Assembly: GCF_042453785.1 (NCBI RefSeq)
Contig: NC_091670.1
Coordinates: 39,133,501-39,197,500 of the forward strand
Direction: 5' to 3'
Length of the DNA stretch: 64,000 nucleotides
Origin: Malus domestica
Lineage: Eukaryota > Streptophyta > Magnoliopsida > Rosales > Rosaceae
The translations under genes were made by a program, and so were the position numbers. Below the pieces are notes generated by a model, which made no database searches, was not told the DNA's origin, and was given only the letters and a program-made list of their open reading frames with translations. Positions 23,064 to 37,268 of the stretch are shown here, piece by piece; the stretch's first letter is position 1, and each line of letters begins with the position of its first letter.

Positions 23064-23300
23064 TGATAAAGGTTTCAAGGCACCTTTTGAAATAAAAAAG
23101 GAATAGGTTAATTGATTTGGCCGGCCTTAGTCGGTTAAAAATTAAGACAAGTGAAGCCGCCCGGATTTTTCCATGTCCATATATTCTCATAGTAACTTTT
23201 CAATGAACGAAGGAATAGACCAAGGTCCGTTATATTCTCATATATTCTCATATATTCTCGGAGCTTAAACGATCCATGGTTTGGGAATTGTGATATATTG

Positions 23301-23457
23301 AAAAAAAATATAATGAAAATGGTTTTAAAACTTTGAATTTTAATCAAAGGACAAAAATGCGTTGTAAGTGAATAGTACCAGGAGTGACTTTTAAAAGTAA
23401 AAATGTCATTTTTCGTTAAAATGAACGGTACCTAGAGTATTTCGTTAAAACTCTCAT
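23301..23457. mobile_element. MITE family M1, copy 3 (diverged)
   Basis: Same body as the other copies (AAACTTTGAATTTTAATC, GTGAATAGTACCAGGA, TTTTTCGTTAAAATGAACGG), but both ends are worn and no clear target duplication is left. Confidence 0.65.
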
Positions 23458-24446
23458 TATTTTTTAATAATAGGTGGATAATTACTGCGGGCATCCTGGA
23501 TAAGTCGGGTAGGTGATTTTAGTTATTGCATGAATTTTAAATTATGTAGTGGGTGTTTTTGGCATATAGAGGTGCCTTCAAATAAATTGGAGAGTGGCAA
23601 TTAAGCCTTTTAGACGAAAAGAAGAATTTTTGGGTACTTAAGAATTAGAAAGAATTCCTCCTGCTGCGTAGCCAATTTACATAATCATGGGTTGATCTCC
23701 GTCTATCTATTTCCTACAGTTGATTATCTAAACGATATTAGTTTTAATTTATTTATTTTACCATGCAGTTATATTGATTCCAATCATAAGCATTGAGTTC
23801 CTTAAACCTGTCACGGAGTATTTGGAGGATGAACTCCTCGTCCTTTGAATAGCCAAGTTAATTAGACTAGAAAGAACCGCGTTTGCATTAAGAATGGGGA
23901 TGCAAATTACATGCATCCCCAAGTGTTCTGGGTTTTGTACTTGGAACCAGAGGGGAGCGAAGCATACAAAACAAAGTGATCTTTCATGTCTATATCATTC
24001 AGATGCCAATGGTAATTCACAAGTAACATGGAAGAATCTAACCAGAGCACCCGATTGCGTCCTAACAAGAACAGAGTAACTGTATTTAGGAAGAACAATA
24101 TGAAAAGAGCGACGCCAAACTAGATTACAAACGAGGTTTTTGGCTAATCATTTACATCACAATCGTCGTTATTTTTTCACTCCCTATGTATAACTACAAG
24201 AGAGAACATTGATATAGCTCATGCTAGCTTGTGAAGTTGCAAACTCAAGGCCTGATGCATCGCATTTGAGTTTCAGATGGTCCTTCGAGTAGCAGGTTCT
24301 CACTGTCGGAACCAAAGCAGGAAAGAGAAAGCGTGTCGCGCTCCTGATATTCAAACAACATAGTAAATCATCATTATCAGTATAACCATAGTCAATTATG
24401 AATGCTTTTATAACAAGCCAACCTGTCATTGCCTGTAAGAATGCTT

Positions 24447-27400
24447 TCAAATAACAACCGTCGGCGATCTCAAACATGTTTGAAGCTCCTTCGACATCAG
24501 TTTTGCGGCAAATTTCTGAACTTTATGAATGTAAGTAATTATGAAGGAAAATGCAACTTTATCTCGATGATCAAAACGGAAGATAGAAAAACAGGAAATT
24601 AACATCTAAAACAGCCTGAAGGATATCTTTGCTTCGTAGATGGGATGGTTGAGCATCAGTAGATTATTGTTGTTCACAACAGCTCTAACTAGCAGTTCCT
24701 TGGCTTCCTCGTGTTTCTTCCTCAGCATGTTGCATATCTGCAAGAAAGAGAGAGAGAGGGGGGGGGGGGGGGAGAGAGAGAGAGAGAGAGAGAGATCATT
24801 ATAACCCGTGATATATAATTTATAATTATATGCTGCATAAATGACCGATGCATAATCAATCGCAATGACACTGCCTTGCAGTCCTAATTTTCTCTATAAT
24901 TTAACTGAATTCATAGCTTAGGTGTTTGAATTCTTTAATTATAATGCACACAGAATGTCACCGTAAAACAAGTGATAATTTACTCACATCTTCAAGCTCC
25001 TTAGCATACGCTTCAGCCTTTTCAACATTTCCATCATTTTCCATTGCTGAAGGAATATCAAGTTCCATCACATTGATTGCACAAGGACTACCAAGTCCAG
25101 AGGTCGGATGGTCATCTAAGGTGCTGTTAGTCTTGCTCTCCAAATGACTCTCATGAATGCGAACCTAGATCAAACGTACAGAATATTTGAGCAGATAGTT
25201 TATCTGGTAAAGGTTTCCACCTATTTTACTTTATAGATACACTTAACAGTCTTTATAAATCATTGATTTTATGGAGTCAGTTGAGATGAAACCTGTTCTG
25301 CAACAACTTCTTTTGAAGGTAATTTGAAATTTCTGCAGGTATTTTTGGAAAAAAGAGTGTGATATGTCAGCAGATTACCAATAAACCACTTTAGAATAAT
25401 ACGTAAATAGTAATAGTGTTTTATGCAGCTATTTGCGAAGAAAAATTAGATAGGCTGGAAAAAGATGAATAATATGTTAAATGCGTATATACTAGTAAAA
25501 GAGGACCTGGATTCTCTAGGTGACTGAGAAAGGCGCTTTAAAGGCTTTAAGAATGCTAAACCTGAATCTGATCCCTGCAAAATAGCTTCGTGTAAGAAAT
25601 TGGAAAAGTGCAATAAAATCTTCACTAATCATTTGGATAGAATAGAACAGAGCTTCAAATAAGAATGTTATAGTCATGATATCATTCCAAAGAGAACAAC
25701 AGGAGTTAAAGGAATGGATTTATAATGGAAGACCTCAAATGTTTTTCGCTTCAAGGAAAAGTTTGGTGACATTTGTTTCTCAACAATCTGGGCAGTCTTT
25801 GATTCCACATTTCGTTGCACTTCCATGTTTTGCTCTGGACTACTCAGGGATTTCAATTCTTTATGCGGTGTAGCATTCAATGAAACTTTACTGCCACCAA
25901 TATTCCTACATTTAGAAACATCAAAATATTCAAAATCACAATTAAAACATTTCTGCACAGAAAAGAACTGAAGAATAGGAGTAATTACACTCGCACCATA
26001 CTTTGAAATGTTCAAGGTAGAAAGGTCGGTTTTTTTCTTGGAAGGTTTATCAGGAAAAAGTTTACTCCCTTCAGCTGTAATGATCTTTGTGTTCCTCATA
26101 GACTCCAGGCTTGAGAGCATGAATTTAGGATTTACACATGTCTGAGTACTAGGTTTAATAGTCTTCTCGATTGTGCTGGAAGGATTTGCTTGACAGCTAG
26201 AAATCTCCACATGCCTAGAATACACATATTGACAATCAGAAATTTCACTACAAGGTTTTGAGGACCAATAATAATGTTGCTGAACAATGTACGAAGTAAG
26301 TTGTCATGTGCCTGAGAAATAAGCAGTCACATCTTTGGATGGGAACATCTGTGGAAAGCCACATTCTGAATGATAAGATATGCAAAGTAAAGTACAAGAT
26401 GGAACAAGGTCTTTTATAAATGCTTTACCTGAGATCATGAAGACTTTTTCTCAATCCACTTCCAAGGACAGTTTCTCTTTCTGTTATTTCTTTGTCAGAT
26501 GGCCGTGGATTCGCAACCAGTTTGGCCCTGTTTGGTACAGCATCAGAATTGAGGCCCTCCCTGTTGATAATTACAAAGGAAGGGACACTGCAATTTAGCA
26601 TCATCAATAGCTTTGTAATTTCTATGAACTAAAATGATGTCATCCTTTTTTTTGAGTGATTCATTGTAATACGATGTCAGTGTTAAAACTTTATATATCT
26701 ATTTATTTAAAACAAAAGGATTACTGGAATGTTGTGCCTAGAGTCATCAGCTGATATTACTTTTAAATTTTAACATTACCTTCCAGATATTACATGTTTG
26801 GCTTTCATTTCTTTATCAACTAACACAGGAGTATCAGGCAAATTGCTTCCAATTTGTGCACCATGAACATTAGTAGCCACCCTGTTGAAGATTATACAAA
26901 ACAGTTTATAACTTAAATGCCTACTATTCAATTGTTATGGGAAAGTTCACCGTATCACTCACCCTTCAATTGCTGGACGTAGACGCATGGTATCAATCCT
27001 TTTGATTCCAGATGAGAGAGGTTTTGCTCCTATTAATGATGGCTGACACATTTGAGATCCAGGTTCTTCAAATCTCTTAGAAACCTTTGAGTGGAATTCT
27101 CCACTTTTGGTTTCATTTGTCAGCGTAGCTTTATCAACTGCAGATTCACTGCATCAAAAGAGGGAAAATGTAAATGACGCATTGATACTAAAGCTCAAAT
27201 GTTTGCTCCCTATCAGAGGTATCTACACAGTTCAAGAGCATACCTGTTATACATAAAGATTAGAGTCTGTTCATTATAAGCATTTTTTTTTCCGATTACA
27301 TTATCATAAGCATTTGCATGTACTCAACTAAAAAATTAAATGGTTCTATGCATTTCTCATAGTTTCAGTAATAGATGTACTTGATTTCTGATTATTGTTG

Positions 27401-29299
27401 GTTTTTGTATTCAAAACCATTTTGACTCGTGACAGTTTCTACTTCTTATAGTTCAAAACATATGTCAGTGACTTGAAGGATGGAATCAATGAAACAAAGG
27501 TGGCAGCTATCAATATGCTCAAAGATTTTCTGACCTGCTCTCTGCAGACAAAGGAAGCTTTGAAGTCGAATTTTGGTCATCCTTGATACATTTGATGTTA
27601 TGTAGTGTCTTCCTTGAGATGAATGTATTGGAATTGTCTCCGAGATCTAAGTTATCTATAGCTGATTCAGCGTTCTCAGTCGAGATATCACTGCCTAACT
27701 TTGGTTCAGCGTTTTGTGTAGATATGTCACTGCCAGACTTACAACCATCACCATTATTGCTATCTGTATTAGCGATGTTTACTGAAGATGAATCCTTCAA
27801 AGGCAAGTCTTCACTATTAGGACCATCTCCTGCTGACATTTTCTCATCAACATCTTCTTTTCCACTTGAAATGGTATTCAAATCTGTGATCTGAAGACAA
27901 CCATCATTCTTTCCTTCAAAAACGGTACCTCCATTTGAATCAACTCCCCCTACAAGTTGACCAGACAGGTCATCTGTTGCTGGCTTAGCATATGGTTCTG
28001 TGGCCATGTCCTTCTCAGATAAATGAACTTGCTGATCTGATTCTTCAATACCATTAGTCATTACTTTTCCTGGAGACCTTGGACCATGTGGAAGTTTCAG
28101 ATTTTCTGATCTACGTTTTGATGGGCAATCATCACTGATAGAATTAACCTTGCCTGAAACAACTAATGAAGTATCAACCTTTAAAGGGGCCACTCTCTCA
28201 GAACCACCATCAAGTGTACTAATCTCTTCAGCTAGATCGATTTTAGAGCCCTGAGGTCCTCTTCTATCAGAAAGAAACTCTTTTCTGCTATCTTGATTCT
28301 TATTTGAACTTTTTTCACTTTTCGTTAAGCTTGAATCAAGATCGAAATCACCCAACCCACTTCCAAAAAAGAAAGTGTCAGGTTCAACCGTTCAAGTACA
28401 TTTACATTCCTTATGTAATTCAAATAACGAAACAACAAGATAATGCAGAGCTTACTCATTGAAATCAAAAGAGAATTTAAAGGGGTCTTGTTTCCCTTGA
28501 TGGTTTCCTTTGGAATGTTCTTCTTCAGATTTCTCCTTGGTTTTTGCAGCTTTTCTGGGCGGGCTTGAGAAATCAAGGTCTGGCATGTCCATTTTGAAAG
28601 ACGATATCTTGCCAAAGTCACCATCCAGATTGAAATCCATATCCCTGAACAAAAAAGAGGAAAAGGAACTTTATAAGAGTTGTCTGGGATTTCTAGACTC
28701 ACACTAGCATACATTTATTGGAGCTATATCTGTATAACTGGAATAAGACTACTTGAATCCCCAATTCTATCCTCCTTTTCAAAACAATTTGCCACATATT
28801 ACCCTGAGTACCAGATACACCAACAAAACTCATAAAGGTAGATAATTTACCCATGATAGCACACAAAAGTGTCACATAACTGTCATGCAAACCTTTAAGC
28901 TCTAAATAGAAGGAACCTATTAAATGTTTAGCAAGAAAAACACTTCGCAGTACTTACAGCTTCTCAAAGTCAAACACCTTCTTCTTGCCTTTGGAGCCTT
29001 TGGAAACTGTATCAAAGCCAAAATCCATTCCGTCATCTTCCATTACTGATATTGATTTCCAGGAGGTGAGAAATTCGTCTCCGATTTCCTCATCTGTTAT
29101 AAGAGGAACATAGGATCTGATTACATTGTTCACGTCAAATGAAAAATTCAGACTATTAACTCTCACTCGGACATTCTTCTTGTATACGATGACTTACACA
29201 GCAAAGATAAAGGTTAAGGGTAACCAAGAGAATACCTAGAAATGAACTTTTTCCTTTTTGATTAACCGAGGAAGATTTTGCCTTCTCTGATTCTGCCAT
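24447..29299 (-). CDS. At4g18490-like acidic protein of unknown function
   Basis: Phase-checked model, 13 coding exons, 864 residues: 29299-29236, 29093-28958, 28644-28456, 28359-27535, 27148-26963, 26881-26780, 26560-26429, 26214-25734, 25574-25507, 25332-25293, 25164-24988, 24737-24627, 24530-24447. A non-coding exon ends at 30268. The N-terminus has [17 protein letters not shown] and repeated Asp-Phe motifs ([30 protein letters not shown]). The middle is long, Ser/Asp/Lys-rich and looks disordered. The C-terminus is the conserved part: a coiled-coil-like [20 protein letters not shown], then [16 protein letters not shown] and [14 protein letters not shown] recall this architecture from the uncharacterised plant family named after At4g18490, which in Arabidopsis is the direct neighbour of CHLI1; CHLI is two genes away here. 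Nuclear location is a guess. The last intron is U12-type (separate entry). Confidence 0.78.
24531..24626 (-). other. U12-type AT-AC intron
   Basis: Minus strand: exon ...GCAAAG, then donor ATATCCTT (24626-24619), branch-site-like TTCCTTCAT (24549-24541), and intron end TTAC (24534-24531). The donor is a perfect match to the minor-spliceosome AT-AC consensus. The branch A lies 11 bases from the 3' end, the short spacing typical of U12 introns. Only this splice joins NHPIYEAK to [15 protein letters not shown] in frame; without it the frame stops within six residues. Confidence 0.9.
24745..24795. repeat. (GA)n with an internal G-run
   Basis: GA repeats interrupted by about 16 Gs, inside the intron just upstream (in gene sense) of the exon ending at the U12 intron. 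Confidence 0.9.
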
Positions 29300-29841
29300 A
29301 GTCTCAGACTTGTAGACTTTATTGTAAACCTCTGCAAACATTCATTAACTTTCACCGCGTATTCCAAAACAGAAAAAGGATTCCAGTCCTTGTCCACATT
29401 AAGTATTTTCCATCCTACCAAACCGACATTCTTACAACAAAAATTTAATTTAAAGAGGACTGAGAAAATTATGAACTTCATTTTACAAAAACTTGTAATG
29501 ATCAGTATATCACAGAGCAAAGCTAAACATGATACACACAGAATTAAATCCATAGTGTAAAATAAACTGTTAACTGCTGTGCACTTTTTTAGGAAAATTC
29601 AGTGAGTAAGCAGAAAAAAATTAATCAATTGACAATTAAGGACTAAAATCAAAACGATAACTAAAGGAACTAGCCAAAACATAACTCTCGCCTAAATTTG
29701 AATAAAAAACGGTTAGTAATAGGAACAATAGCATATTAGAAAACATGAAATTAGAGATTAACGATCAACATGACTCCGCAGAGAGAGAGATTTGAAAACT
29801 CTACAAATCGAACAGTAATCTACAAGATGAACATATGGAAT

Positions 29842-30157
29842 TCAAATTTGAGCGATTCTACGATCTACCAGAAAATCAACATTAGGCTCAAACAAGAAAT
29901 CGATTACATTCTACTTGCATGCAATTTTCCGAGAAATAAGCAAAATTTCCTGGAAAATACACGGAATCGATCAAGAAATGCACGAAACGAACATAATGGA
30001 GTTCAAAATTCAAGCGATTCTACAAGCTACCAGAAGCTCAACATTAGGCTCAGCAAACAAAGAAATCGATTACATTCTACTTGCATGCAATTTTCCGAGA
30101 AAATAAGCAAAATTTCCTGGAAAATACACAGAATCGATCAAGAAATGCACGAAACGA
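29842..30157. repeat. two-copy tandem repeat in the 5' UTR intron
   Basis: A unit of about 165 bp occurs twice with about 90% identity (for example TCGATTACATTCTACTTGCA and TCAAGAAATGCACGAAACGA in both). It lies in the first intron of the At4g18490-like gene and creates chance ORFs on the + strand. Confidence 0.85.
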
Positions 30158-30361
30158 AGGTCCACAGTTCAAAATTCAAGCGGATTTACTCGGTCCAGAA
30201 AGTTTTGCACCGCTCGCGAATCCGAAAAGCCATGTAAAACGAAACAATTAGGGATTGAGAAACTCACCGATTTCAGAGTCGAAAGATGAGGGAGAAACTG
30301 TGGAGGTGCGAGTCGTGAGAGAGCTGCTTGGCAAAATGATCCGAACAACCAAATGTGCGAG

Positions 30362-30369
30362 TATTTATA
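30362..30369 (-). promoter_or_regulatory. TATA box of the At4g18490-like gene
   Basis: TATAAATA on the minus strand, about 95 bp upstream of the first donor site (30268/30267, G|GTGAGT), so the untranslated first exon is about 60-70 bases. Confidence 0.5.
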
Positions 30370-31362
30370 CTTCTCCAAATTTGAAGAGGCGGGGGAGTAT
30401 ACCTGTGACGTATTAGCGCGCTATTTTTTTTTTTTGGAACAAACATAGTAGTGGGGAGTGTGCTAAGCTTTATAATAGACTTGTCATAATAATGTGGTTT
30501 AATTTTGCTCTTTAACCCGCTGCTTTGGTGCGCAAATACAAATCAATTAGGCACCAAGGGAAAAAGATCATCTCCAGATCCTTTCCTCATAATCCACCAA
30601 ATTAGGGGATCTGTGCCATTGGAATTTGATTCAATGATTGAAGTTATTATAAATTTTAAAGTGGGTCCTTGTTTGTAGCCATTGGATCAAATTTCAACAG
30701 CACGAATCTTCTGATTTGGAAGATTAGGAGGAAGAAATTCAGAGCTATCCAACATTGGTTTGGGCCCGCTAAATTTGCCACATGGATTTCGGCCCAATTA
30801 AAAAGGCCCACAGTAATGAGTGGTTGGAATTTTATTTTTAATTTTTTTGGAAAATTCGGGTGGTAGAAACTTGAAAGTGTCGCACTCGGCAGAAATGGCA
30901 TGCAACAATGCCCCTCAAATAAAGTTGACGCTGCGGCATGCTCCACGTCGCTCCTTCAAACACCATCCTCTCGACCAACCACATGGCCTTTTTCTTATTG
31001 AATATTTGTAGGTATTTATTACAATTATTATCTATTAGTTGATAAAATGTGCGTGAATATGTAAATTTAAAATAATTATCATTTTATCGCAGAAATAATA
31101 ATTATAATAAAATACATGTAAGTATAAAAAATATCTTGAATGCGCATGAAATTTTGTATTTAGTTATTCGTTTCCAAATATCGCTATACAAAAATGAAAA
31201 GAATTGTTCCAAACAATACATTTTCTTTTTTGTAGTGTTGGAATTAAGAAATGTAGATTAATTAGTGACGTGAGAGTAATAACTATTCTATATAAATCCC
31301 CACACCATAAAATGTTGAACAAGAACCCCAAACCACCACCTACCAAGTAGAAGCAACCAAAA
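30370..31362. other. intergenic between divergent promoters
   Basis: No gene supported. TATATAAA near 31289-31296 is a plausible TATA box for the BAHD gene, about 70 bp before its ATG. Confidence 0.5.
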
Positions 31363-32998
31363 ATGCAAATCCAAATCATCGAAACCAATGTCATCGTTCC
31401 ATCTCCGCCACCATTTACCGACGATCACTTCCTCCAACTAACCCACCTCGACAACGACCCCAACCTCCGCGTCACCTTCCGCTACGTCCGCGCCTACCAC
31501 AACACCAACTCCGCCCCCTCCCCCGCCAACCCCTCCCACGTCATCTCCGCTGCCATCTCCGCCGCTCTGTTCCACTACTACCCTCTCGCCGCCACTATCC
31601 ACCCCCGCCCCGACCGCCGCTTCGAGCTCTTTTGCTCCAACGGCCAAGGCGTCCCCCTCATAATCGCCTCCGCCGACTCCACTCTCGATTCGGTCGGATA
31701 CCTCGATGACCCAGCTGCGGATTTCGTCGAACACTTGGCGCCCGACCCCAACCCGGAAGAGGCAATGTCCACCCCGTGTATGCTGCAACTCACGGTGTTT
31801 AACTGCGGCGGGTTCACTCTCGGAGCCGCCATACACCACTCGCTGTGCGACGGAATGGGCGCCACACAATTTTTCAATGGCGCGGCCGAGTTCGCTCGCG
31901 GGGCGACTCGGGCGTCGGTTGAGCCGGTGTGGGACCGGGCGGGGTTGCTGGGACCCAGACATCCTCCCCGAATCGGCGCACCGGTGCTGCACGAGTGTCT
32001 GAGTTTGGACAAGGGGTTCCCGCCATACGGACAGGCGGAGGCGGTGGGGCCGGTTGTTAGGGAGTGCTTTCATGTGAGAGACGAGTGGTTGGAGAAATTC
32101 AAGGGGGAGCTGTTGGAGCAGGGTGGGTTGAACTTCACCACTTTCGAAGCTCTCGGTGCTTTTATATGGCGTGCCAAGTAAGTTAAAGTTGCTTTAATTC
32201 GTCATACCAAATTAAGAAGTTTTTCAGTATTCCAGTAACACAACCTGGTACATCGAGAAATTTTTCATAAATTTGAACTTTGACCTTCAAAGCGCCTTAA
32301 TTTGAGATTGTTGCATTTGATGTCGGAACTTCAAGGCGTCTTAATTTGGTAGTGTACGGTTCAGTTTTAAGACGCTTTGAAATTCCGAGACAGAATTGCC
32401 GCAATCTCAAAGTTATAACAAAAATTAATATTTTGGGTGATGGATGGCATGAAACAGGATTAAAGCCATAGGGCTTCCAAGTGACGAGAAGGTAACATTT
32501 GCATACTCAATCAACGTACGAAGACTAGTGAACCCTGCATTACCAGCTAGCTATTGGGGCAACGGCTGCGTACCAATGTACGTGAACCTCACCGCCAAAG
32601 AACTAACCTCGAAGCCGCTTTCGTCCGTGGCGGATCTGATCAAGAAGAGCAAAAGCAACGCCACGGACGAGTACGTCCGTTCGTTCATCGACTTCCAGGA
32701 GCTGCATTACGAGGACGGGATCACGGCGGGGAAAGAAGTTAGCGGGTTCACTGACTGGAGGCACTTGCGCCACTCAAGTGTGGATTTTGGGTGGGGAGGT
32801 CCTGTGACTGTGTTGCCACTTTCAAGGAACTTGCTAGGGAGCGTTGAGCCTTGTTTTTTCTTGCCTCCGTCGTCGTCCTCGGCGGGTGTGGGGAAGAAGG
32901 ATGGGTTCAAGGTTTTGGTGACCATGAGGGAGAGTGCTGTGCCGGCTTTTAGAGAGGAGATGGAGAAGTTTGGCTGCCTAGAGTTTGGGTTGCCTTGA
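31363..32998 (+). CDS. BAHD (HXXXD-type) acyltransferase
   Basis: Two exons, 31363-32177 and 32458-32998, 451 residues. The intron sits in the position common to many BAHD genes (GCCAA|GTAAGT ... ACAG|G). The active-site motif HHSLCDG places His159 and Asp163 of HXXXD; the structural DFGWG motif is at 381-385. Both are canonical and the length is normal, so it should be active. BAHD enzymes move an acyl group from acyl-CoA to an alcohol or amine in the cytosol. The substrate cannot be read from the sequence; the sequence reminds me of hydroxycinnamoyl/alcohol acyltransferases of the taxadienol-acetyltransferase-like group. Exon 1 is unusually GC-rich in third positions compared with its neighbours. 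Confidence 0.93.
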
Positions 32999-33692
32999 TG
33001 TTTTGCAAGAATACTTTCACTGTGATATGTGCATTATTTTTTTGTTATAACATTTCATCATCAATGTAATAATTATGGATCAACCATTCCATCCTCTGAT
33101 TAGGTTTTTATGTGATGAAAATACAACCAAAAGAGGTGACAAAACACAGTGAAAATAATGCTAAACCGCATTAGGATTTTATTTGGACCTCTGTTATTTG
33201 ACTGTTTGACCTCCTGTGGACGGTTTGTTTAAGAATTGAAATCGATCGATGTTTGTTTTCTTTATGTACTATTTATAATTGCTGCAGGGAAGAACTTTTA
33301 ATCATACTTTATCTGTATACGTGACATATTTTTTCTGCATGTTGATTTTTTTTATAATTACATACGGTGTAATATGTCCGTTTGAATTTTTATTTTAGAA
33401 TGTTCTCTACCTTGTGACAAAAAAAATAAAAACACTGAAAATACAAAGTAGTTCACTCTAAGTGACAAATTACAACTAATTACAATTCATGTTACTTTTT
33501 TTCTTTTGTTTGGTATACGACAACACAGGGAGCGAGTAAACATGGAAAATACGACAGAAAATCTATCCACTTATCCTCAGCCTCACAAACCAATAGAAAG
33601 CCAGAAACCATGCCGAGGTCCCAAGCCCAAGAATTACACTCACGCTCGAACACAGAACAGAATAGCAGTCCCACTCCCTATACACTTCTTCC

Positions 33693-35464
33693 ATGGCGTC
33701 CGTACTTGGAAGTTGCTCGACGGCGGCAACTTTGGCCTCCCGACCTCTATCCTCTCGCACTTACAGGACTTCAATTGCCTCTCTCTCTCTAACCCCAGGT
33801 AAACATTTCCGACCAAACAAAGGAAAACCCTTTTTTTTTTTTTTTTTTTCAGCATTTGAACCATGATTTGGGATTGTTTTCTGCAATTTGATTGAATACA
33901 TGAAATACCTAGTTCGTAATCTGGATTTTTTTGGTGTTTTTATGGGAGATTTGAAGTGGGTTTTTGCTGGATAATGGTAGTGGATTGTTGTTAATTTGAA
34001 TGGAATTGTGTTTTTGCATTGCAGGGAAGAGTTTTGGGAGGAAGTTTTATGGAGGGATTGGGATTCATGGAAAGAAGAGGTCTCAATTCCATGTGACCAA
34101 TGTTGCCACTGAAATCAGCCCTTCTGAGCAGGTCTGAATTTTCTTCATCCAATTGCAGTATTTGACAACAAAATTTTGATTGGTTTTGATTGAAAAGTTT
34201 GATTACTAATAGATGAAGTTTATATTTTAAATTGTTGGTTCAGTTTCTATAATGTTGGAGAAAGAAATATTTTGTGCATTCTAGATGTTTGTTGAACCGA
34301 AAATTTCGAGAAATGGTTGAAGTTTTTTCATTGGGAATTATACATGTTATGTAAAATTCTAGGTTGTTGAGTTTATGTGTGATTAATTATGGTCTGCCAA
34401 ATTGTATTCAGGCAAAGAGGGTTGCTGCTAAGGAAAACCAGAGGCCGGTATATCCATTCGCTGCTATTGTTGGACAAGATGAGATGAAACTGTGCCTTCT
34501 GCTGAATGTGATTGATCCCAAGATTGGGGGTGTCATGATCATGGGGGATAGAGGAACTGGAAAGTCCACAACTGTTAGGTCCTTGGTTGATTTGCTTCCC
34601 GAAATTAAGGTAGTTTCTGGCGACCCTTACAACTCAGATCCAGAAGATCCAGAGTCCATGGGAGCGGAAGTTAGAGAGAGCATTGTGAAAGGGGAGCAAC
34701 TTCCTGTTATCAAGACTAAGATCAACATGGTTGATTTGCCCCTGGGTGCTACGGAAGATAGAGTCTGTGGAACAATTGATATTGAGAAAGCTCTAACCGA
34801 GGGTGTCAAGGCATTTGAGCCTGGCCTTCTAGCAAAAGCTAACAGAGGAATTCTTTATGTGGACGAAGTTAATCTTTTGGATGATCATTTAGTTGATGTC
34901 CTATTGGATTCTGCTGCCTCTGGATGGAACACAGTGGAGAGAGAGGGTATCTCAATTTCACATCCTGCTCGGTTTATTTTGATTGGCTCGGGCAATCCAG
35001 AAGAAGGGGAGCTCAGGCCACAGTTGCTTGACCGTTTTGGGATGCACGCACAGGTTGGAACTGTGAGGGATGCAGAGCTCAGAGTGAAGATTGTGGAGGA
35101 GAGAGCTCGATTTGACAAAAATCCCAAAGAATTTCGGGTTTCTTACGAAGCTGAGCAAGAAAAGCTTCAGGAACAAATTGGCGCAGCTAGAAGTTATCTT
35201 CCATCTGTTCAGATTGATCAGGACCTCAAGGTGAAAATCTCCAAGGTTTGCGCAGAGTTGAATGTTGATGGATTGAGAGGAGACATAGTGACAAACAGGG
35301 CTGCAAAAGCCTTGGCTGCTCTTAAGGGAAGGGATAAGGTGACTCCAGAGGATATTGCTACTGTCATCCCTAACTGCTTAAGACATCGTCTTCGGAAGGA
35401 TCCTTTAGAGTCGATTGACTCTGGTTTACTTGTCATTGAGAAGTTCTATGAGGTTTTTAGCTGA
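33693..35464 (+). CDS. CHLI: magnesium chelatase subunit I, chloroplast
   Basis: Three exons, 33693-33798, 34025-34131 and 34412-35464, 421 residues. It is the AAA+ ATPase subunit of Mg-chelatase, which inserts Mg2+ into protoporphyrin IX at the entry to chlorophyll synthesis, with CHLD and CHLH. The first 60 or so residues are Ser/Thr/Arg-rich ([20 protein letters not shown]), a chloroplast transit peptide. Walker [11 protein letters not shown] is at 116-125, Walker B-like LYVDEVNLL at about 219-227, and [17 protein letters not shown] carries the sensor/arginine-finger region. The family length is complete. The in-frame ATG at 34364 lies in intron 2 and is not the start. Downstream lies the Nudix cluster on the other strand. 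Confidence 0.97.
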
Positions 35465-36041
35465 AGGAGATACTGAAAGAGCCCTTTCTTTTGTAATTTT
35501 AGTTGGTAAGATTGTTTTTGTTTAACATTTTTTCTGGGTTTTAACCATCCTGCTTATATACCAGCACATTTAGGTTTCACCATTGATATGTTCCGACTAC
35601 TGTGTTATTTCAAAACTTTATGGTCTATATTTTCGAGAAGCACGTATATGATACAATTTCTTTCCTATGGTTTCTCCTAATGTATTTACCGTTGCACATT
35701 GACCTTTCGGTTCATAACTGGATCATTAGAGTTGGCCTTGTACCTTGTATAAGGCGAATCTTCCTGTAGCGGGATGCCACTGTACCATCAAACGAATCAC
35801 ATAGTGTCATGTGTTTTAATTCTTCCACATGACATAGCGTGATTGGTATGACATACCACTACATTGGTATCCCGTTGTAAGTTGCTCTCCCGTATAGGGC
35901 GTAAGATTATTGCTTTGTCAATGTAATATCTGAGAAAGTAGTAGTTAAAGATTAACAGCCACATTGAAGGTTTCTGGGATTCAACTTGAAAATGCAGATT
36001 ACAAAAACATGTAACATCACATGAGTAACAATAAAATGACA
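35465..36041. other. shared 3' flank of CHLI and Nudix copy 1
   Basis: 3' ends of two convergent genes. The part from about 35700 to 36041 is repeated at about 39510-39881 with roughly 90% identity, including the CCTTGTATAAGGCGAATCTT stretch, so it was copied together with the Nudix gene. Confidence 0.7.
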
Positions 36042-37196
<1,155 letters not shown>

Positions 37197-37268
37197 TATT
37201 TTTTTCGCTCTCCTTTTGAAAAATAAAAATTGTGGGCTATATATAGCGGGGATGGGGATTCTTTCCAT

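Noticed and set aside
24184-24477. 97-codon frame on the minus strand
   Set aside because: It overlaps the true last exon of the At4g18490-like gene in another frame and has no family signature.
25900-26010. Possible intron inside the exon 26214-25734
   Set aside because: No donor/acceptor pair keeps the frame; the exon is open throughout, so it was left whole.
29770-30237. 155-codon + strand frame
   Set aside because: Produced by the tandem repeat in the first intron of the gene on the other strand.
31438-32073. 211-codon frame antisense to the BAHD gene
   Set aside because: Shadow of the GC-rich BAHD exon; composition is low-complexity Gly/Val.
34364-34411. ATG at 34364 as the CHLI start
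   Set aside because: It lies in intron 2; upstream exons supply the transit peptide and fit phase and family length.
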